This document shows positions 35,906 to 48,118 of a stretch of 64,000 bases of DNA, in pieces (the first letter of the stretch is position 1; each line of letters opens with the position of its first letter). Under the pieces are notes generated by a model, which saw only the letters and a program-made list of their open reading frames with translations, did not search any database and was not told the DNA's origin. Origin of the DNA: Camellia lanceoleosa (taxonomy: Eukaryota; Streptophyta; Magnoliopsida; Ericales; Theaceae); NCBI GenBank assembly GCA_025200525.1, contig CM045758.1, positions 1,736,001 through 1,800,000 of the forward strand, in the 5' to 3' direction. Both the position numbers and the translations under genes were made by a program.

Positions 35906-36539
35906 TAAGTACCTTTTGCTCTAGATAGATCTGTTATATTTATCAATTTAGTGTTTGTTATTTAGAACATTTTATTATGATAACGTGTTTAGATTATGAT
36001 AACCTTATTGTATTGATTCTAAGTGACTCACTTTCTTGTTGTGTTGATTCTTATTATAGCTCACTACTACTCCAAGTACACTAAGATAACGTGTTTTTTC
36101 ATTATTTGTAACTTATTTGATTATGAATGACTATTGATTATTTAATGAGGTTATGTTGTGTTAATTCTTATTATTTGATTTTTCTTTTTGAATTTTGGGT
36201 TGCAAGGATCTCCAAAGGGTGTCACACCTAAGTACAAATTTAAAGCGCCTTGTGCCAAGGTCAGTTCGACATAAAGCCCGCTATTGATGTTGAGAAAATG
36301 TTTTTAGAGATTCTCTATGAAGAAACTATTGCTATTCTTCATTTAAATCGTTACTACTTTGATTTGAATTTGGAAACTTTCAGTTTTAATTTTTGTAAAA
36401 TTTTACTTTCTATATACTCATTATGGTTTGGGAATAGAGTGTGTTTGATATGTGAATGTCAAATTTTTTTTAATATGATTGGATGACATTTAATTTTGTG
36501 CATTTTAAGCTATGAGATTAAATGATTACAAAATTTTAA

Positions 36540-36868
36540 TTTTGATTTTTAGAGACGAAAATGTGTTGTAGAGAAAGTTATATGTCTTTTAGCTTATCAA
36601 ATATCATTGTCGCTAAAAATGTCATTATTTTGTTTTTTATGCATCAAATTGGGACATTTTATGATCATATTAGCGATCAAATGTTTAGTCTTGTAAAATT
36701 AAACATTTTGTGACAATATAAAATTGGTCGCTAATTGTCATTTTTAGTGACATTTTCAAAAATTTGTCGCCAAAGACTTTTCTAGATGCACTTTTAGTGA
36801 CTATTTTAGTGACTTAAATTAATTTTGTCACAAAAACTATTTAGAGACCAAAATAATTGGTCGCCAAA
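36540..36868. repeat. CACTA right subterminal region
   Basis: Dense short motifs in both orientations: GTCGCTAA, TTAGCGA, TTTTAGTGAC, GTGACAAT, TTAGAGACC and GGTCGCCAAA. These pair with the 22380-22450 region of the left end (TTAGAGACCAATT, AGTCTCTAAA). The series stops at about 36868 without reaching a CACTA terminus. Confidence 0.7.
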
Positions 36869-36933
36869 AGTCTTATATGTCAGAGTGCCGCAAACCGTCT
36901 GCCATCACGCGATCCGTCAAAATGCGGCGGATC

Positions 36934-39900
36934 GGTTTTGTCACGACCCAAACCCGCCTATAGGTTTAGCATCAGAACCGCCCAAGAATCCGAGATTACC
37001 GAAGGCCTCGGAGATGCATTAACATAATATTAGGGCTAGCCAAGCAAATAACAAATATACAACGCTCATCGAGTCGCAAGACTTATAAGGAGATGTAAAA
37101 TTTTAAACCTTTTATATACATATATACACATCGTCTTACGCCATAATATATATACAGATTAGACAAAAGACATAGCCTTTTTACAAAATACACAAGACTT
37201 GTCTAACCAAACAAGAAAACAGTAACTAAAACTTTAAATCACATAGCAAACAATCACTGACATATCGAACTCTCCACGGAGGCACAACGGTTGGTGACAA
37301 AATAGAAATGAAGGCCGCCAACTCGCCTCAATCACGCTACGCTCACCTACATACATAATATAAATCAGGACCGGAAGCTCAAGAACAATAACAGAGTAAA
37401 GGGTTTCAATGAATGAGTCCGCAGATTCAAAAATCATAATTCGCCATATCAAATTCATAATTTGTCCAGATCATATATGTAAATCATGAGGTATGCTTAA
37501 ATATAAGTGATACATCCATTAGCATTAACAGAGCAGTATAGCATATCGCAAGGGTTTAATAACCAGTTCCATAAAGGAACCTCTAGATCCCGCACAGAAA
37601 GGTAGATACGCCAACCCCCATGACGCAAGCCTCCAAGACGTAACGAAAGTGCTATAATTAAGTTACATAAAGGAACCTCCGACATACGGGTAACAACCAA
37701 CATATATCACATGATGCTAATGATGTCATGAATACATAATGTAATTGGACAATCATTCATTGTACATAATATATCATTTCGTGAAATAGATCTCATTTTG
37801 TCACACGTAAAATAGATACAGCTTGAACATAACTTTACTAAGTTATTACTCACGATAGTCGCATAGTATAAATCGCATGATTAGACATATCGATAAACCA
37901 GTAAACAATGGCGCCGTGGACCTACACAAGCACATAACATAAACACATTGAAATACCTTCCTTGATCAAACTTGACTTTTCTAGTCTTTTTCCTTCTAAA
38001 TAGTCCAAGTTCTACTACGTTGATTCTTTCTCATTCAAATAAGGCAGGTTCTTATTTCACATATTCTTTCATTACTAAGTCCTTCTTCTAAATAGATTGA
38101 TCTTTAACTTGCCTTCTTAAACAATTACCACTAGATTAATGATTCATTCTTTAACTAACTAATCCATGTTGATTGGTAGCTTATTAATCTTTATTGAGTC
38201 ATAAATCATGTCCAGAATGCTTCGGAAAGAGATGAGAATAAAAATGTGAACTAAATGCAATTTTTCAAAATATGTCGGGTCTCCGCCGAGCGCCACTTTG
38301 GTCGCTTGAGCGATTGTAAAGTTTGAAAAACTTCTAGGAGTTTGAATTTTCACGCTTGAGCGAGACTTTCCTCGCCGAGTTTAACAGAAATTTTGGAATT
38401 TCTAGAATTGTAATTGAAGTTCAAATTTGATGTTCAAAGCCTCAAAATATGTATTTTGGTACACAAAATGGAGAATCATTTTATAATTTAGTAAACACTC
38501 TCAATTAGAAATCATTTATTCAAAAATCATGCTCCACTTGCCCAAATTTAGTTTTAATTCATCTATTAATATCAACCCACAATTCTAAGATATTAATTAG
38601 ACTTCAACCTCTTGAAATTCCATGATGTATGTAACACAAATAGATCCAATTTTACTATTAATAACAAAATCAACTTAACTCAATTTTTAACCAAATATTT
38701 AATTTATAATCATGAATATTATAAAATGTATATAAATTGAATAAAATTCTTAAATTACATCACATGCATGGATTAAATAAAAATCTAATTATAAAATCAA
38801 ACTTTAGGATTAATTCCAAATTTCCATAAACTTGATTTTCTTAAAATATTTCTTTGTCTCTTCAAAATATGAACTTGAATGGCTCAATTCCTTAAAACTC
38901 ATGTATTACAAGAAAATATTACAAAATCAAATCAAAACAATTAATTTTCCAAATTAATTTCCACAACTATGAGTCTACTTAATTTCTTACTTAAAACCTC
39001 ATTTCTTACAAAATCCACGAGACTAATTCCATAACTTTCTTAATTCATGATGCATGGAGGATTATCTAAAACATGAAATTAAAGTTATAAAACTCTTAGA
39101 AAATATTTGCATGTGTGAAATTAGAGTCAAAATTCAAACCAATTACATCCAAAATTCCTTTAATTCAATATTAAATTCAAAATGTTCATGATTTCATAAT
39201 TCCCCAAAACTTGCTCTTCTTAAACCAAAACATGGAATTAATTCTTCAAATCTTTTAAACATCTATGATGCATGTACAATTAGAGTATTAGAACTTACAA
39301 AATTTGTCCATGCATGTATAGATGAAACTCAAATCCATGCAAAACTATAAAAGCCAAACTCAACATAATTGATTTCTAAATAAATTTCCATAATTGAACA
39401 TAACTCCATTGTGGGCCAAGTCTTCAATTAAGTCTTGTTGCATGTAAAGATGAAATCCAATTTCATGAGGAATAACACAAATTAAACTCACTTGATAAAT
39501 TTTCCAAATTAATTTCTTAGTTCTTGACTTAATTCTTTTCTTTTCATTATATGTAAAATTATATACAAGTGGGTTCTATTTCTTCTTGATTTTCAAAACA
39601 AGAAATTAAACATGTGAGCCATAATTGTTTTTGAAAACATGCAATATGTGTATATATATACACTTTCATGCCATGCAAGATCTTCAAAACTAAGTTGAAA
39701 CATGAGACATGCAAATAGTTTACTATTCATCATCTTCTTGCTAAGTTCTTTTCAATTATATATAATTGAACCTAATTATCTATCAATTCCAAATTTTTTT
39801 AGGTGATTTATCTACAAATTCAAACTTTAATTTCTAAGTGTAATGTAGAGATTCTACCAAGATTAAGTATGATTTCATACCTTAAACTTAAATATCAAGA

Positions 39901-40910
39901 AGTTTAGTTGATTCTCTTTTTCATTCTCTTTGATCCTCCTAGCTTTTTTTTCCCTTAATTTTCTTCTTCTTGGACCTAAATTGCTTCTCTCTCCTCTCTT
40001 GCTATTCTCTCGCTTTTTTTCTCCACTATGAATCCACATTTTCTTATTCACCTTCCCAACCAAGGCAGAACACATGGAAGAATGCATCTACACTTGTTGA
40101 CTTGAGGGTTTATCAACACACACACACACACAGAGGTTCGCTTTCATAACATCAGGCACACACTTGCAATAACTGGATGTTTCTCAAATTAATTTTATGA
40201 TTAGAGTTAACTTAATTAACTTCACTTAGTCTTAACTAATTATAATTAATTCTTAATCTTAATAATTTCAATTAGCACATAATTTAATTAATCGTAATTC
40301 AATTACAAATCTCACATAATTTAATCTTTGACTTCCATTAAGACCCAATTAATTATATCTAAATTTATCAATCTCTAATCGATTTTTTAATCAATATCCC
40401 AAAAGGCTCCAATTATTAAATTGAACTTTATTATCATCCTCAATTTTGTTTTCTTAAATCATCTAGCCCTTCAACTTCGATTAGATTCTCAAATTTTCGC
40501 TTAATTAAATTACATATTCAAATTAGACACCCCTATAAATAAATTTAATTGAACGGCTATAATTACAATTCTCAATCTTCATAATTTAATTAACTTGATT
40601 AACTCCAATTAGGGATCTAATTAATCTAATCTCAATTTTACTAAACCGAATTTCCTAATATTTAATTAAACTTCCAAATGGGTCCGTGAATTAAAAATTA
40701 AATTGATTCAACTTCAATTTACTTCCTTAAGCCATTTGGGACCCTTAATTTCTAATTTCAAAAAACTCTTTAATAGAATCATATATGAATCGGGGATCCC
40801 ACAATTCTCATAAATCTCAAATTAAATTATAATACGAGGCAATTAAATTTCAAATCCTCTTAATTAATCAAGTACTAATCATTATACGCGGATGGGGTCG
40901 TTACAAGTTT
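36934..40910 (-). mobile_element. Probable solo LTR, 3.97 kb (36939-40905), Ty3-type
   Basis: Begins TGTCACGACCC and ends GGGTCGTTACA, imperfect inverted ends of the sort seen in large plant Ty3 LTRs; on the minus strand it starts TGTAACGACCCC. Flanking pentamers are GGTTT (36934-36938) and AGTTT (40906-40910), a 5-bp TSD with one difference. There are no gag-pol motifs, no PBS or PPT, and no long frames inside. The interior is AT-rich with loosely repeated ATGCATG-containing units at 38600-39480 and a (CA)n at 40117-40132. A solo LTR from intra-element recombination explains this best; a non-autonomous element is the alternative. Confidence 0.65.
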
Positions 40911-40949
40911 GGTTCCTATTTCTGGCTCTGCTTGGCTTTTAATTGGTAT

Positions 40950-41105
40950 ATCCACCGCCTTCAATTTCCTAATTTTTAGCAATAATTTAAAAATTCATCA
41001 CCAAAAAGTTATTAATTATAATTTTTAGCAATAGATTTAGGTAAAATTGTCATGAGAAAAAACGCCACTAATTGTCATTTTTTTTCTTTTTTGTGATAGA
41101 TTTAA
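40950..41105. repeat. Fragment related to the 45181/47248 MITE family, cut by the gap
   Basis: Phrases TTTTTAGCAATAATTT, CACCAAAAAGTTATTAATTA and GCCACTAATTGTCA are shared with the interiors of the elements at 45181-45592 and 47248-47755. The right side is lost in the run of N. Confidence 0.5.
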
Positions 41106-41205
41106 NNNNNNNNNNNNNNNNNNNNNNNNNNNNNNNNNNNNNNNNNNNNNNNNNNNNNNNNNNNNNNNNNNNNNNNNNNNNNNNNNNNNNNNNNNNNNNN
41201 NNNNN
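41106..41205. other. Assembly gap (100 N)
   Basis: Exactly one hundred undetermined bases, the conventional size for a gap of unknown length. Sequence on either side may not be contiguous. Confidence 0.99.
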
Positions 41206-43261
41206 GCAGTTTGGAAATTAGCTAAAGTATCACCGAAATCGTCCCAGGTCACTTAAAACCTTTTAATTCATTTTTGCTTTGGTAGAAAATTTGGGTTTGT
41301 GTTAGTTGTGCATCAACGGAAGGAATGTTAACTGAGATCTTTAACTTAGCTGGTTTGGGCCCATCTCGGTAGAAAAGCTGACCGGTGTCGCTTGATTGGG
41401 ATATTGGAATCAAGTATGGGTGAGGTTGATGCATTTGCTCAATTTGGATCGAGAGAGTTGATCCACCGGTCTATTAAAGATGTGGGCGCAACAGCAGGTT
41501 ATTAAGCGGAAGGAGGAGAAAGGCTTTTCTTCTTCTTTTTAGGAGACGTCGGCGGTAAGCTGTATGTTGGAGATAAAATTGAGAAGTGGCGCCTTGGTTT
41601 ATGGAGTAGCAAGTCCAAGGTTTCTTCAAATCGCTTAAGGGAATGAAGGATTGGCTAAAGTTTTGGTGGCTTAGGAGCAGTACGCAAGCGAGACATTAAG
41701 AAATGGATAAAAAGTATGAAAAGACTTTAAAAAACTAAGTAGAATATGAATACCCCTCTACAAAAGGCCCGGTCGAGGAGAGGAAGAGATGGGCGTCTTC
41801 ATACAGAAGCGAACTCCAGAGTTCCCGAAATGTAATAAAATAATTATCCATGACTCCTTGTTGGAGTCGGGGGGAGGTTAGCAACGATTTGTATTGATGG
41901 ACCTCGGCTTGAGGTAATGCTTAATGGCAGCCTTGATGTCTTTTTGAGGCCACGCGCCAGTGTAGCAATATTGGATAATAGAAGTAAAAAAAAAAAAAAA
42001 GTGATCCTAGCGTTTTCTTGTTTGGCTAAGGCTATGATACCATTGATGGTTGAAGAATTGATGGAAAGTTGCATTGGGTTCAACTGTAATAATGAAGTAT
42101 TTGAGGAAAAGGATGTTGGTGGGCAGAAGTCCACACTCAATAGAAGGCTACCACAGGAAAGGCATGGAGTCATTAGTAGGCATGATGGAGTCATCATCCC
42201 ACCAACCTCGGATGAACGTCGGGGAGTTTCAAACTCTTGTCTAAAGAATTCTAGTTTGGATGGGGTGTTTACCTATGTTTCAGATACCCATGATATCGGC
42301 TTAATGAATAGGTTGGATTTGAAGATGTTTTTGAAAGGGTTATTGGGACCTCGGCAAACACTTAGGTAAATGTGAGTTTCGGTTTTTCCTAAATTGTGGG
42401 TTCTCTGAGGACAAATCCAAACCTAAGTCTATGGAAGCGAAGATTGAAGGCACAAATACGGAAAAAGACAAAAAAGCAGAAAACAAGAACAAGTTTGAGA
42501 ATCAAGAACAAAGATGGACTATCAAGAACATAGTGAGTACAAGGGTACAAGGTCAAAACGATGGCAAAAGTGCAAGAAAATGGTGAACAATGTGTGTATT
42601 CAAGACATGGGCAAGAGGCAAAATGCGTGGAATAAACACACTCGGATATGAAGATTCGTCGAATGTTTAAACAAAAGCGATAATGGCAACAAGTAGCAAA
42701 AACATCGAGAATTGAAAAGCGAAAGGCAGTGGCTTACAGAAAAAAGTGAAGCCGATGCCGAAGTCGGCACGGTTGCGAAATATGAGAATAAACGGCAGCT
42801 TCACCAAGAGGAGGAATGAAGGTAGTTCACGAGAGTTAAAGTTTGGAACAATGGCGGACTCAACGGAAAAAAGTAAAGAGAGAAAAAGCAAAAATTATCG
42901 AATGAAAAGTGAAAATGAAAAGAAACGAGGAAATGTTTTTTAAAAACTTGAAGCGGTGACAAATAAATCATTAATGAAACCTAGAAGAACGTATCGTCGA
43001 ACTGGTAGCATGTGAGAATAATTTGATTCTGAGGCGTGTAATAGTATGATCTGATAAGAAAAAAGCGTGGTGGAAAGCGGTTGAGTTGTTATGAATAAGC
43101 GACTCATCGCGTGGCGGAACTCTTGGAGTTCTTGATCTTTAAGAAGACATGTTGGCCTATGATGATGATCTCGGTACGTAAGTCGATGTCTTGGCGAGGA
43201 AAGTGCCGATATAGGTTCCATCACCTCGAGAATGCGAGGTAATAGAACCTAGGGGCGATTA
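41206..43261. other. Internal region of an unclassified LTR-type element
   Basis: GC-richer than its surroundings and directly upstream of the LTR-like segment at 43262. It holds a 150-codon frame at 41917-42369 (MLNGSLDVFLRPRAS to GPRQTLR) with no domain I recognise and no reverse transcriptase, protease or integrase motif. With the putative LTR it could be the inside of a large non-autonomous (LARD-like) element whose 5' LTR lies in or beyond the gap. This is inference. Confidence 0.35.
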
Positions 43262-43745
43262 TTGAGGATATATTTTTGAGTACCAACACGTAGCAAGGTG
43301 GCCGGCGTCGGCGTGTGGTAGAGTGCCACATATCTTGGTCATGGCCGAGGTTATCTCGGCGAGGCCGAATTACCTCCGAAGATATCGAAATCGAGATAAG
43401 CGGATAAGGGACAAGAGTCCTAGAATGAGAAGACTTGATTTGGGTAAAGATAAGATTCTTAAGAGTTTATCCTAATCCTCTTTGGGAGTCTAAGATTAGC
43501 AGTAATCCTAAGTCCATTAGAGCTAGGCTCCTATTGGGACTAGGATTGTGTTGGCTATAAAAGAGAGACACCCTCATGGGTCTAAGGTATGCTTTTTATG
43601 CTCTGAATAGTGAGTTAAGCACTTTTGCTATCTTTGAGAGATATTTTACTGACTTGATCGTCGGAGTACCCCCGGGTGGACGAACCACCGCCGGAATCTT
43701 CTCTTTCTGTTGCAGGTCAGACAGGTGTCATCTATTCTGTTGGTG
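43262..43745 (+). repeat. Putative LTR with TATA box
   Basis: Starts after a purine-rich stretch (GGGGCGATTAT) with TGAGGATATATT. It contains the palindromic block GAGGTTATCTCGGCGAGG (43347-43364), a TATA box TATAAAAG at 43556-43563, and a downstream leader with ACCCCCGGGTGGACGAACC and CTGTTGCAGG, a layout common in Ty3 (Tat/Ogre-type) LTRs. TTGGTGCTTTCCAGC after it could be a primer-binding site. The exact ends are uncertain and no second copy is present. Confidence 0.45.
43556..43563 (+). promoter_or_regulatory. TATA box in the putative LTR
   Basis: TATAAAAG in a GC-richer context, about 30 bp upstream of a plausible start region, as expected for a Pol II LTR promoter. Confidence 0.5.
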
Positions 43746-43789
43746 CTTTCCAGCTGAATACTGAGTTGGCAGTGTGGTCAGAAAATCAC

Positions 43790-44725
43790 ACACACACTCA
43801 CATATGAAACCATGCATGTAGTAAGTCTTTCATTACATGAACCCACTTCAATTAAGCTTATATTTATTGCCTAATCTTAAATTCTTTAACTTATGAGCAT
43901 AATTCTTCAAATACATGCAAATACATGAGATTATGAAGGAGAATTCTTACCTAAAGTGAGTGAATTGTGAAGAATAGAGTGCAATTGCAAAGGTTCTTCA
44001 AGCTTCTCCTTTCTTTCTTTTTCTTCTCTTCTTGAGTTCAAGTGTTCAAAGCTCTCCTATTTTCACTCTCTCTCTACGTGTATAGCTTAAAGGGTTGAAG
44101 AAGACCCACTAGTTTAACGAACTAATTGGTGAGCAAGACACATGTAATAGATTTGTTGCATTTAATTTTTTAAAATTTCCTAATTTAATTTACATGGAAT
44201 TTATTCAAATTAAATTATATCTCATCATCTCATAATTTTAATTACACTAAATTAAATTATACTAAGGTGGATTAGGCTCTAATTCCTATCCAATTATTTA
44301 ATTATAACTTGTTAAAATTAGCGAATCAGACATGTTTAATTTTCATTATAACACATGCATTCAAACAATACAAGTCAATAAATCTCATAACAATCAATAA
44401 CACTTAATCACATAATTAACATGTGGAACATAATTAATAGTTCCCATTAAGGCTCAATTCAATCACAGACAATTTCGATGAAAACTAAATCAATTTTCAA
44501 TTAAATTTCCCAAGTAACTCTAAAAATTCCTATAAGCCCATCCATGTACTCAATTTCAATTTGTGCACCCAATAAGATTGTCGATTTCGGTTTCAAAGTT
44601 ATAACATAAGGAAAATTTTCAATTTGGAGATATGCACAAATTAAATTACTAGGCACTTAGTTCAATTAGAATTAACACATAATTAATTAATTAAAATCAC
44701 GATTAGCAAGTGCAGGTGCGTCACA
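43790..44725 (-). repeat. LTR fragment (minus orientation)
   Basis: The right end GGTGCGTCACA reads TGTGACGCACC on the minus strand, a plausible LTR start. The internal layout (AT-rich with repeated TTAATTAA and ACATGCA, and a CT-rich block at 43990-44090) resembles the solo LTR at 36939-40905. The left part is missing, apparently cut by the LTR-type sequence ending near 43770. Confidence 0.45.
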
Positions 44726-44726
44726 A

Positions 44727-45115
44727 AGCCCAACCCATATTTGTGAGTCAATATTGATGATCCGAATTGTTCACGTTTTAAGATTCATTGAGAACAATAA
44801 ACATGTAATAAGTCAAGATGATTAGATTTTGAAAACTATATTTGAATCACATTTGTCTTAGGATTCATCGAGAACAATAAACATGTAAAAATAAAGATGA
44901 TTGGACTTCAGGAATTATATATTTGAATTATATTTGTCTTAAAAATGGATGGTTATTCTTGAAATTATATTTGCGTTCATTTCTTTAAGACAAATGTGAT
45001 TCAAATGTATAACTTTTGAAGTCCAATCATCTTGTTTTTTTACATGTTTATTCTTCTTAATGAGTGCTAAAAAATGAATAGTTTAAATCATCAAAATAGG
45101 GCTTACAATGGGCTC
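44727..45115. repeat. Fold-back element (long inverted repeat)
   Basis: The left arm (about 44752-44860) has TTGATGAT, GAACAATAAACATGTAA, AAGATGATT and TTTGAATCACATTTGTCTTA in order. The right arm (about 44985-45095) holds their reverse complements in mirrored order, including TACATGTTTATTCTTCTTAA and TAAGACAAATGTGATTCAAA. A second, direct copy of the left-arm core (44861-44940) lies in the loop. Transcription would give a hairpin with arms of about 110 bp. No coding frame; no clear TSD. Confidence 0.75.
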
Positions 45116-45171
45116 ATTATGTCCAAATGTTGTCTCAAATTAGATTCTAAACTTGAGATAAGCCCAACCCT

Positions 45172-45601
45172 TAGTTAAAAGGGGAATTTACGTATAAATC
45201 TTATTAGGTAGACTTATTGTCCAATAGGTCCTATGATAATTAATGGCATTTTTCATCATTCACTATTTAAAAAAGTCACTAATTATTAATTTTCAACGAT
45301 AGTTTGAAAGTTTTGTTAGAAAAAAGTCACTAATTACAAGTTTTAGAGGCAGTTTAAAAAATCATCACAAAAGTTACTAATTTTCAATTTTCTATAGCGG
45401 TTTGAAAAATTAAGTCATAAAAACGTTTTAGCAACAATTTATTAAAAATATTGATAAAAAATTATCATTTTTTAGCGACATAAAAAAAACCGTCACAAAA
45501 ATTATTTTTAGCGACGATTTTATTAGAATATATTTTCAATAGGACTTAATGGGAATTAAATCTAATTATTAGGACCTGTTAGTAATTTATCCTAATTTAA
45601 A
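45172..45601. mobile_element. Mutator-like MITE, copy 1 (45181-45592)
   Basis: Left end GGGGAATTTACG; right end, reverse complement GGATAAATTACTAAC. Flanking nonamers TAGTTAAAA and TAATTTAAA agree at 7 of 9 positions. The inside carries alternating GTCACTAATT, TTTTAGCGAC and GGTTTGAAAAAT phrases in both orientations. Clearly related to the element at 47248-47755. Confidence 0.6.
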
Positions 45602-46537
45602 ATAAGTGTTCATACGCCATAAGAGTTGGGCTTTTCAATATTATCAAAATATAATATAAACTTATAAGTATTATAAATTAATAAAAAGACCTTACCTAAT
45701 TAAGATTTTATTACAGAAAATCTTAAATTTTTATTTTCTTTTAAAAAATATTTTATTCATTATGTATTTATAATAGTATTAGAGTTTGGTTTCTCAATCT
45801 TGCAATAAAATTATAATGATTATTAAATATATTGAAAGTAAATTGAATAATTTAAATAATAACATTTTACTACAAATAATAATAAAACAAAATAATACAT
45901 TAATTAAGTTATGAAAAGAACTTAGCAAAAAATTTAAAAATAATCAATTATAAATTATAAACGAAATATGACATATTATAAGGGTAAGTATAGTGGAAGA
46001 TAAGTGAAAAAAATATTATAGATAATTACTATTACTCCTATAAAGGAAATTCACCGTAAGAATTGATGCTTATTTTTCAAAGATAAAACAAAAATTTAAA
46101 GGTTTTTTGAAATAAAATTTTAAATAGATAGGATCTTTTATTAATTTATAATTATTATGGGCTTATATTTTATTTTTATAATTCTTATTAGGACTAAATA
46201 TATTTAAATTAAATACTTTAGGATTTAATAGATTTATCGATAATAAATAATTTGAAAATAATTTAAAATATAAAATTTATGAAATATGTATATATTTTTT
46301 TTATTGTTTATGTATCATTACTCACCCTCAATAAGCACAAAATGAAATGGTTTATGCTTCACATGAGTTTCAAAATAGCACAACATGACATGTACAGATC
46401 AGTGCTAACTAATATGTCTAGAAGTTGAATCCACCATCTGCTACTATCTCTTGAAACTATTTACACTTTATCAATAATGCGGGGGCGAATAAATGGACTT
46501 CTTAATCGATAAATAAGGTACATCTAAGCTTATTTTT
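45602..46537. other. AT-rich unassigned DNA
   Basis: Very AT-rich with no coding frame or recognised element. Confidence 0.6.
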
Positions 46538-46990
46538 GATGGGTCAAATTCAGCCAAAGCCCATTGGGCCCAAGCAATTCATTACCGGAATCCAAATGAG
46601 CTGAAGTACGTGCCAAGTACAAGATACAAAGCTGGTGCGTTGGAGCCGAGTATATAAGGGAAGTCGGCATAATAATCCACTTTAAGTGGGTCCAAGCTAT
46701 CTCTTTCCAAAAATATAGTAGGAGAATGGGTTCTGACACGGTAATGATCAAAAGCTATATCAGAAAATATCTATGGAAATGTCTCCTATTAAATAAAGAT
46801 AATAGTGAATGAGAAGGTATGGTTATATAATTTACACTTTGAAAAATATAAACACTTCTCTTCTAAAGACTAATTTGTTAATCAGTCTTTGATTAGGCAC
46901 TTCAGACCTAAATATTTTTTCATTTAAGGTATTGGAGCGGGCATCTTTTAAGAGCTTCTTTGAAGTGAAAGAATATTGTAAGACCACCCC
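46538..46990 (+). repeat. LTR-like fragment
   Basis: Starts TGATGGGTCAAATTCAGCC. It has a TATATAAG box near 46651-46658 and ends in a leader-like segment TTTAAGGTATTGGAGCGGGC resembling the R-U5 of Ty3-type plant LTRs. No internal region or second LTR was found, so it is a solo or truncated LTR by inference. Confidence 0.4.
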
Positions 46991-47238
46991 TCACAAATAA
47001 CATTTTCATTTTTCCAAAATAAATAAATAAATAAAATTTTAGATAGCATCATGCTATAAAATTTATCCCAAAAGGTAATCTATGGTTAGATTAAGCTCTT
47101 ATATTAAAATGAATTTGAATCAAATATTAATTTTTTTTGGATAAATTTTTGGATACAAATTTTTAGTGTGTAGCATCATTAAGTATAGGACTGCAAGATG
47201 GAAGGGGGGCATGACACTTTTTTTTATTATATAAATAA

Positions 47239-47764
47239 TAAAATAAAGGAGGACTTACGTGTAAGTTTTAATAGGTAAATTTATTATCTAATAAGTTTTA
47301 TGATGATTAATGACATTTTTTATCAAATACTATTAAAAAAAGTCACTAATTCTTAATTTTCAACGATAATTTAAAAATTGTCATAAAAAAATTATTAATT
47401 ATAAATTTTAGTAAGAAGATGGTTTACTTACTTTGTACTAGCGTGAGTGTATTTGTTTAAAAAAATTATCACAAAAAAAGTTATTAATTTTTAACTTGTA
47501 ACTACAATTTGAAAAATTTGTCATAGAAAAATTATCACTAATTATAAATTTTAGAGACAATTTACAAAAATTGTGACAAAAAAAGTCACTAATTATTAAT
47601 TTTTAGTGACATGCAAAAAATCATTATAAAAAAATTATTTTTAGCGACGATTTTATTAGGATTTATTTTGAATAGGACTTGATGGGGATTAAGTCTAATT
47701 ATTAGGACTTGATGGGGATTAAGTCCAACTATTAGGACTTATTGATAATTTACCCTAAAATAAG
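47239..47764. mobile_element. Mutator-like MITE, copy 2 (47248-47755)
   Basis: 508 bp. Left end GGAGGACTTACGTG; right end, reverse complement GGGTAAATTATCAATAAG. Flanking nonamers TAAAATAAA (47239-47247) and TAAAATAAG (47756-47764) match at 8 of 9, as expected for a Mutator-type TSD. A 30-bp unit (AGGACTTGATGGGGATTAAG and 10 more bases) is tandemly duplicated at 47674-47703 and 47704-47733. Confidence 0.7.
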
Positions 47765-48118
47765 TGAGGTAACAAGCGGAAAATTCTATTTACACCACCA
47801 ATTCAACTCCTTATACTCTCAAATTTTTAATTTTTAATATTTTTATTTTATAATTTATATAATTCCTTTTATTACTCTCATTCCTAACCTTCCCAAACCT
47901 TTTTCCTTTTTCCTTTTTCTTACACCCAAAACTTAAAAAACCCCACCCACCGCCACCATTACCTCCTACCACTATCACATCCAAGTCAGAACCTAAAAAA
48001 TGTTGTTTGGATTTTTATTTCCTCTAGTTACTCAGTGACTAACTGGAGATATGATGATCATATGAGTACATAGTTTTCCAATGGTGGATATCATGTGGAT
48101 TTCTAGAAATTGTTTTGG

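Larger units (their letters stand above)
22363..36868 (+). mobile_element. CACTA (En/Spm) transposon, decayed, with nested Copia-3
   Basis: The left end CACTACAAGAAATTAGTG at 22363 is the standard CACTA terminal inverted repeat. Inside lie a Copia insertion, a repeated-motif leader, a TNP2-type transposase gene (28975-31959), a second transposase-domain gene (about 32304-35905), and a right subterminal region full of GTCGCTAA/AGTGAC motifs (36540-36868). No right-hand TTTCTTGTAGTG is present; recognisable subterminal sequence stops near 36868, so the right end is probably truncated. Without Copia-3 and its TSD copy the element would be about 9.8 kb. Both genes carry stops, so it is non-autonomous. 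Confidence 0.85.

Noticed and set aside
41040..41105. GCCACTAATTGTCA considered as part of the CACTA right terminus
   Set aside because: The same phrases occur inside the MITEs at 45181 and 47248, and no TTTCTTGTAGTG follows before the gap.
41917..42369. 150-codon open frame as a host gene
   Set aside because: Lies inside what looks like LTR-element DNA, contains an A-run, and has no recognisable domain. Mentioned but not called as a gene.
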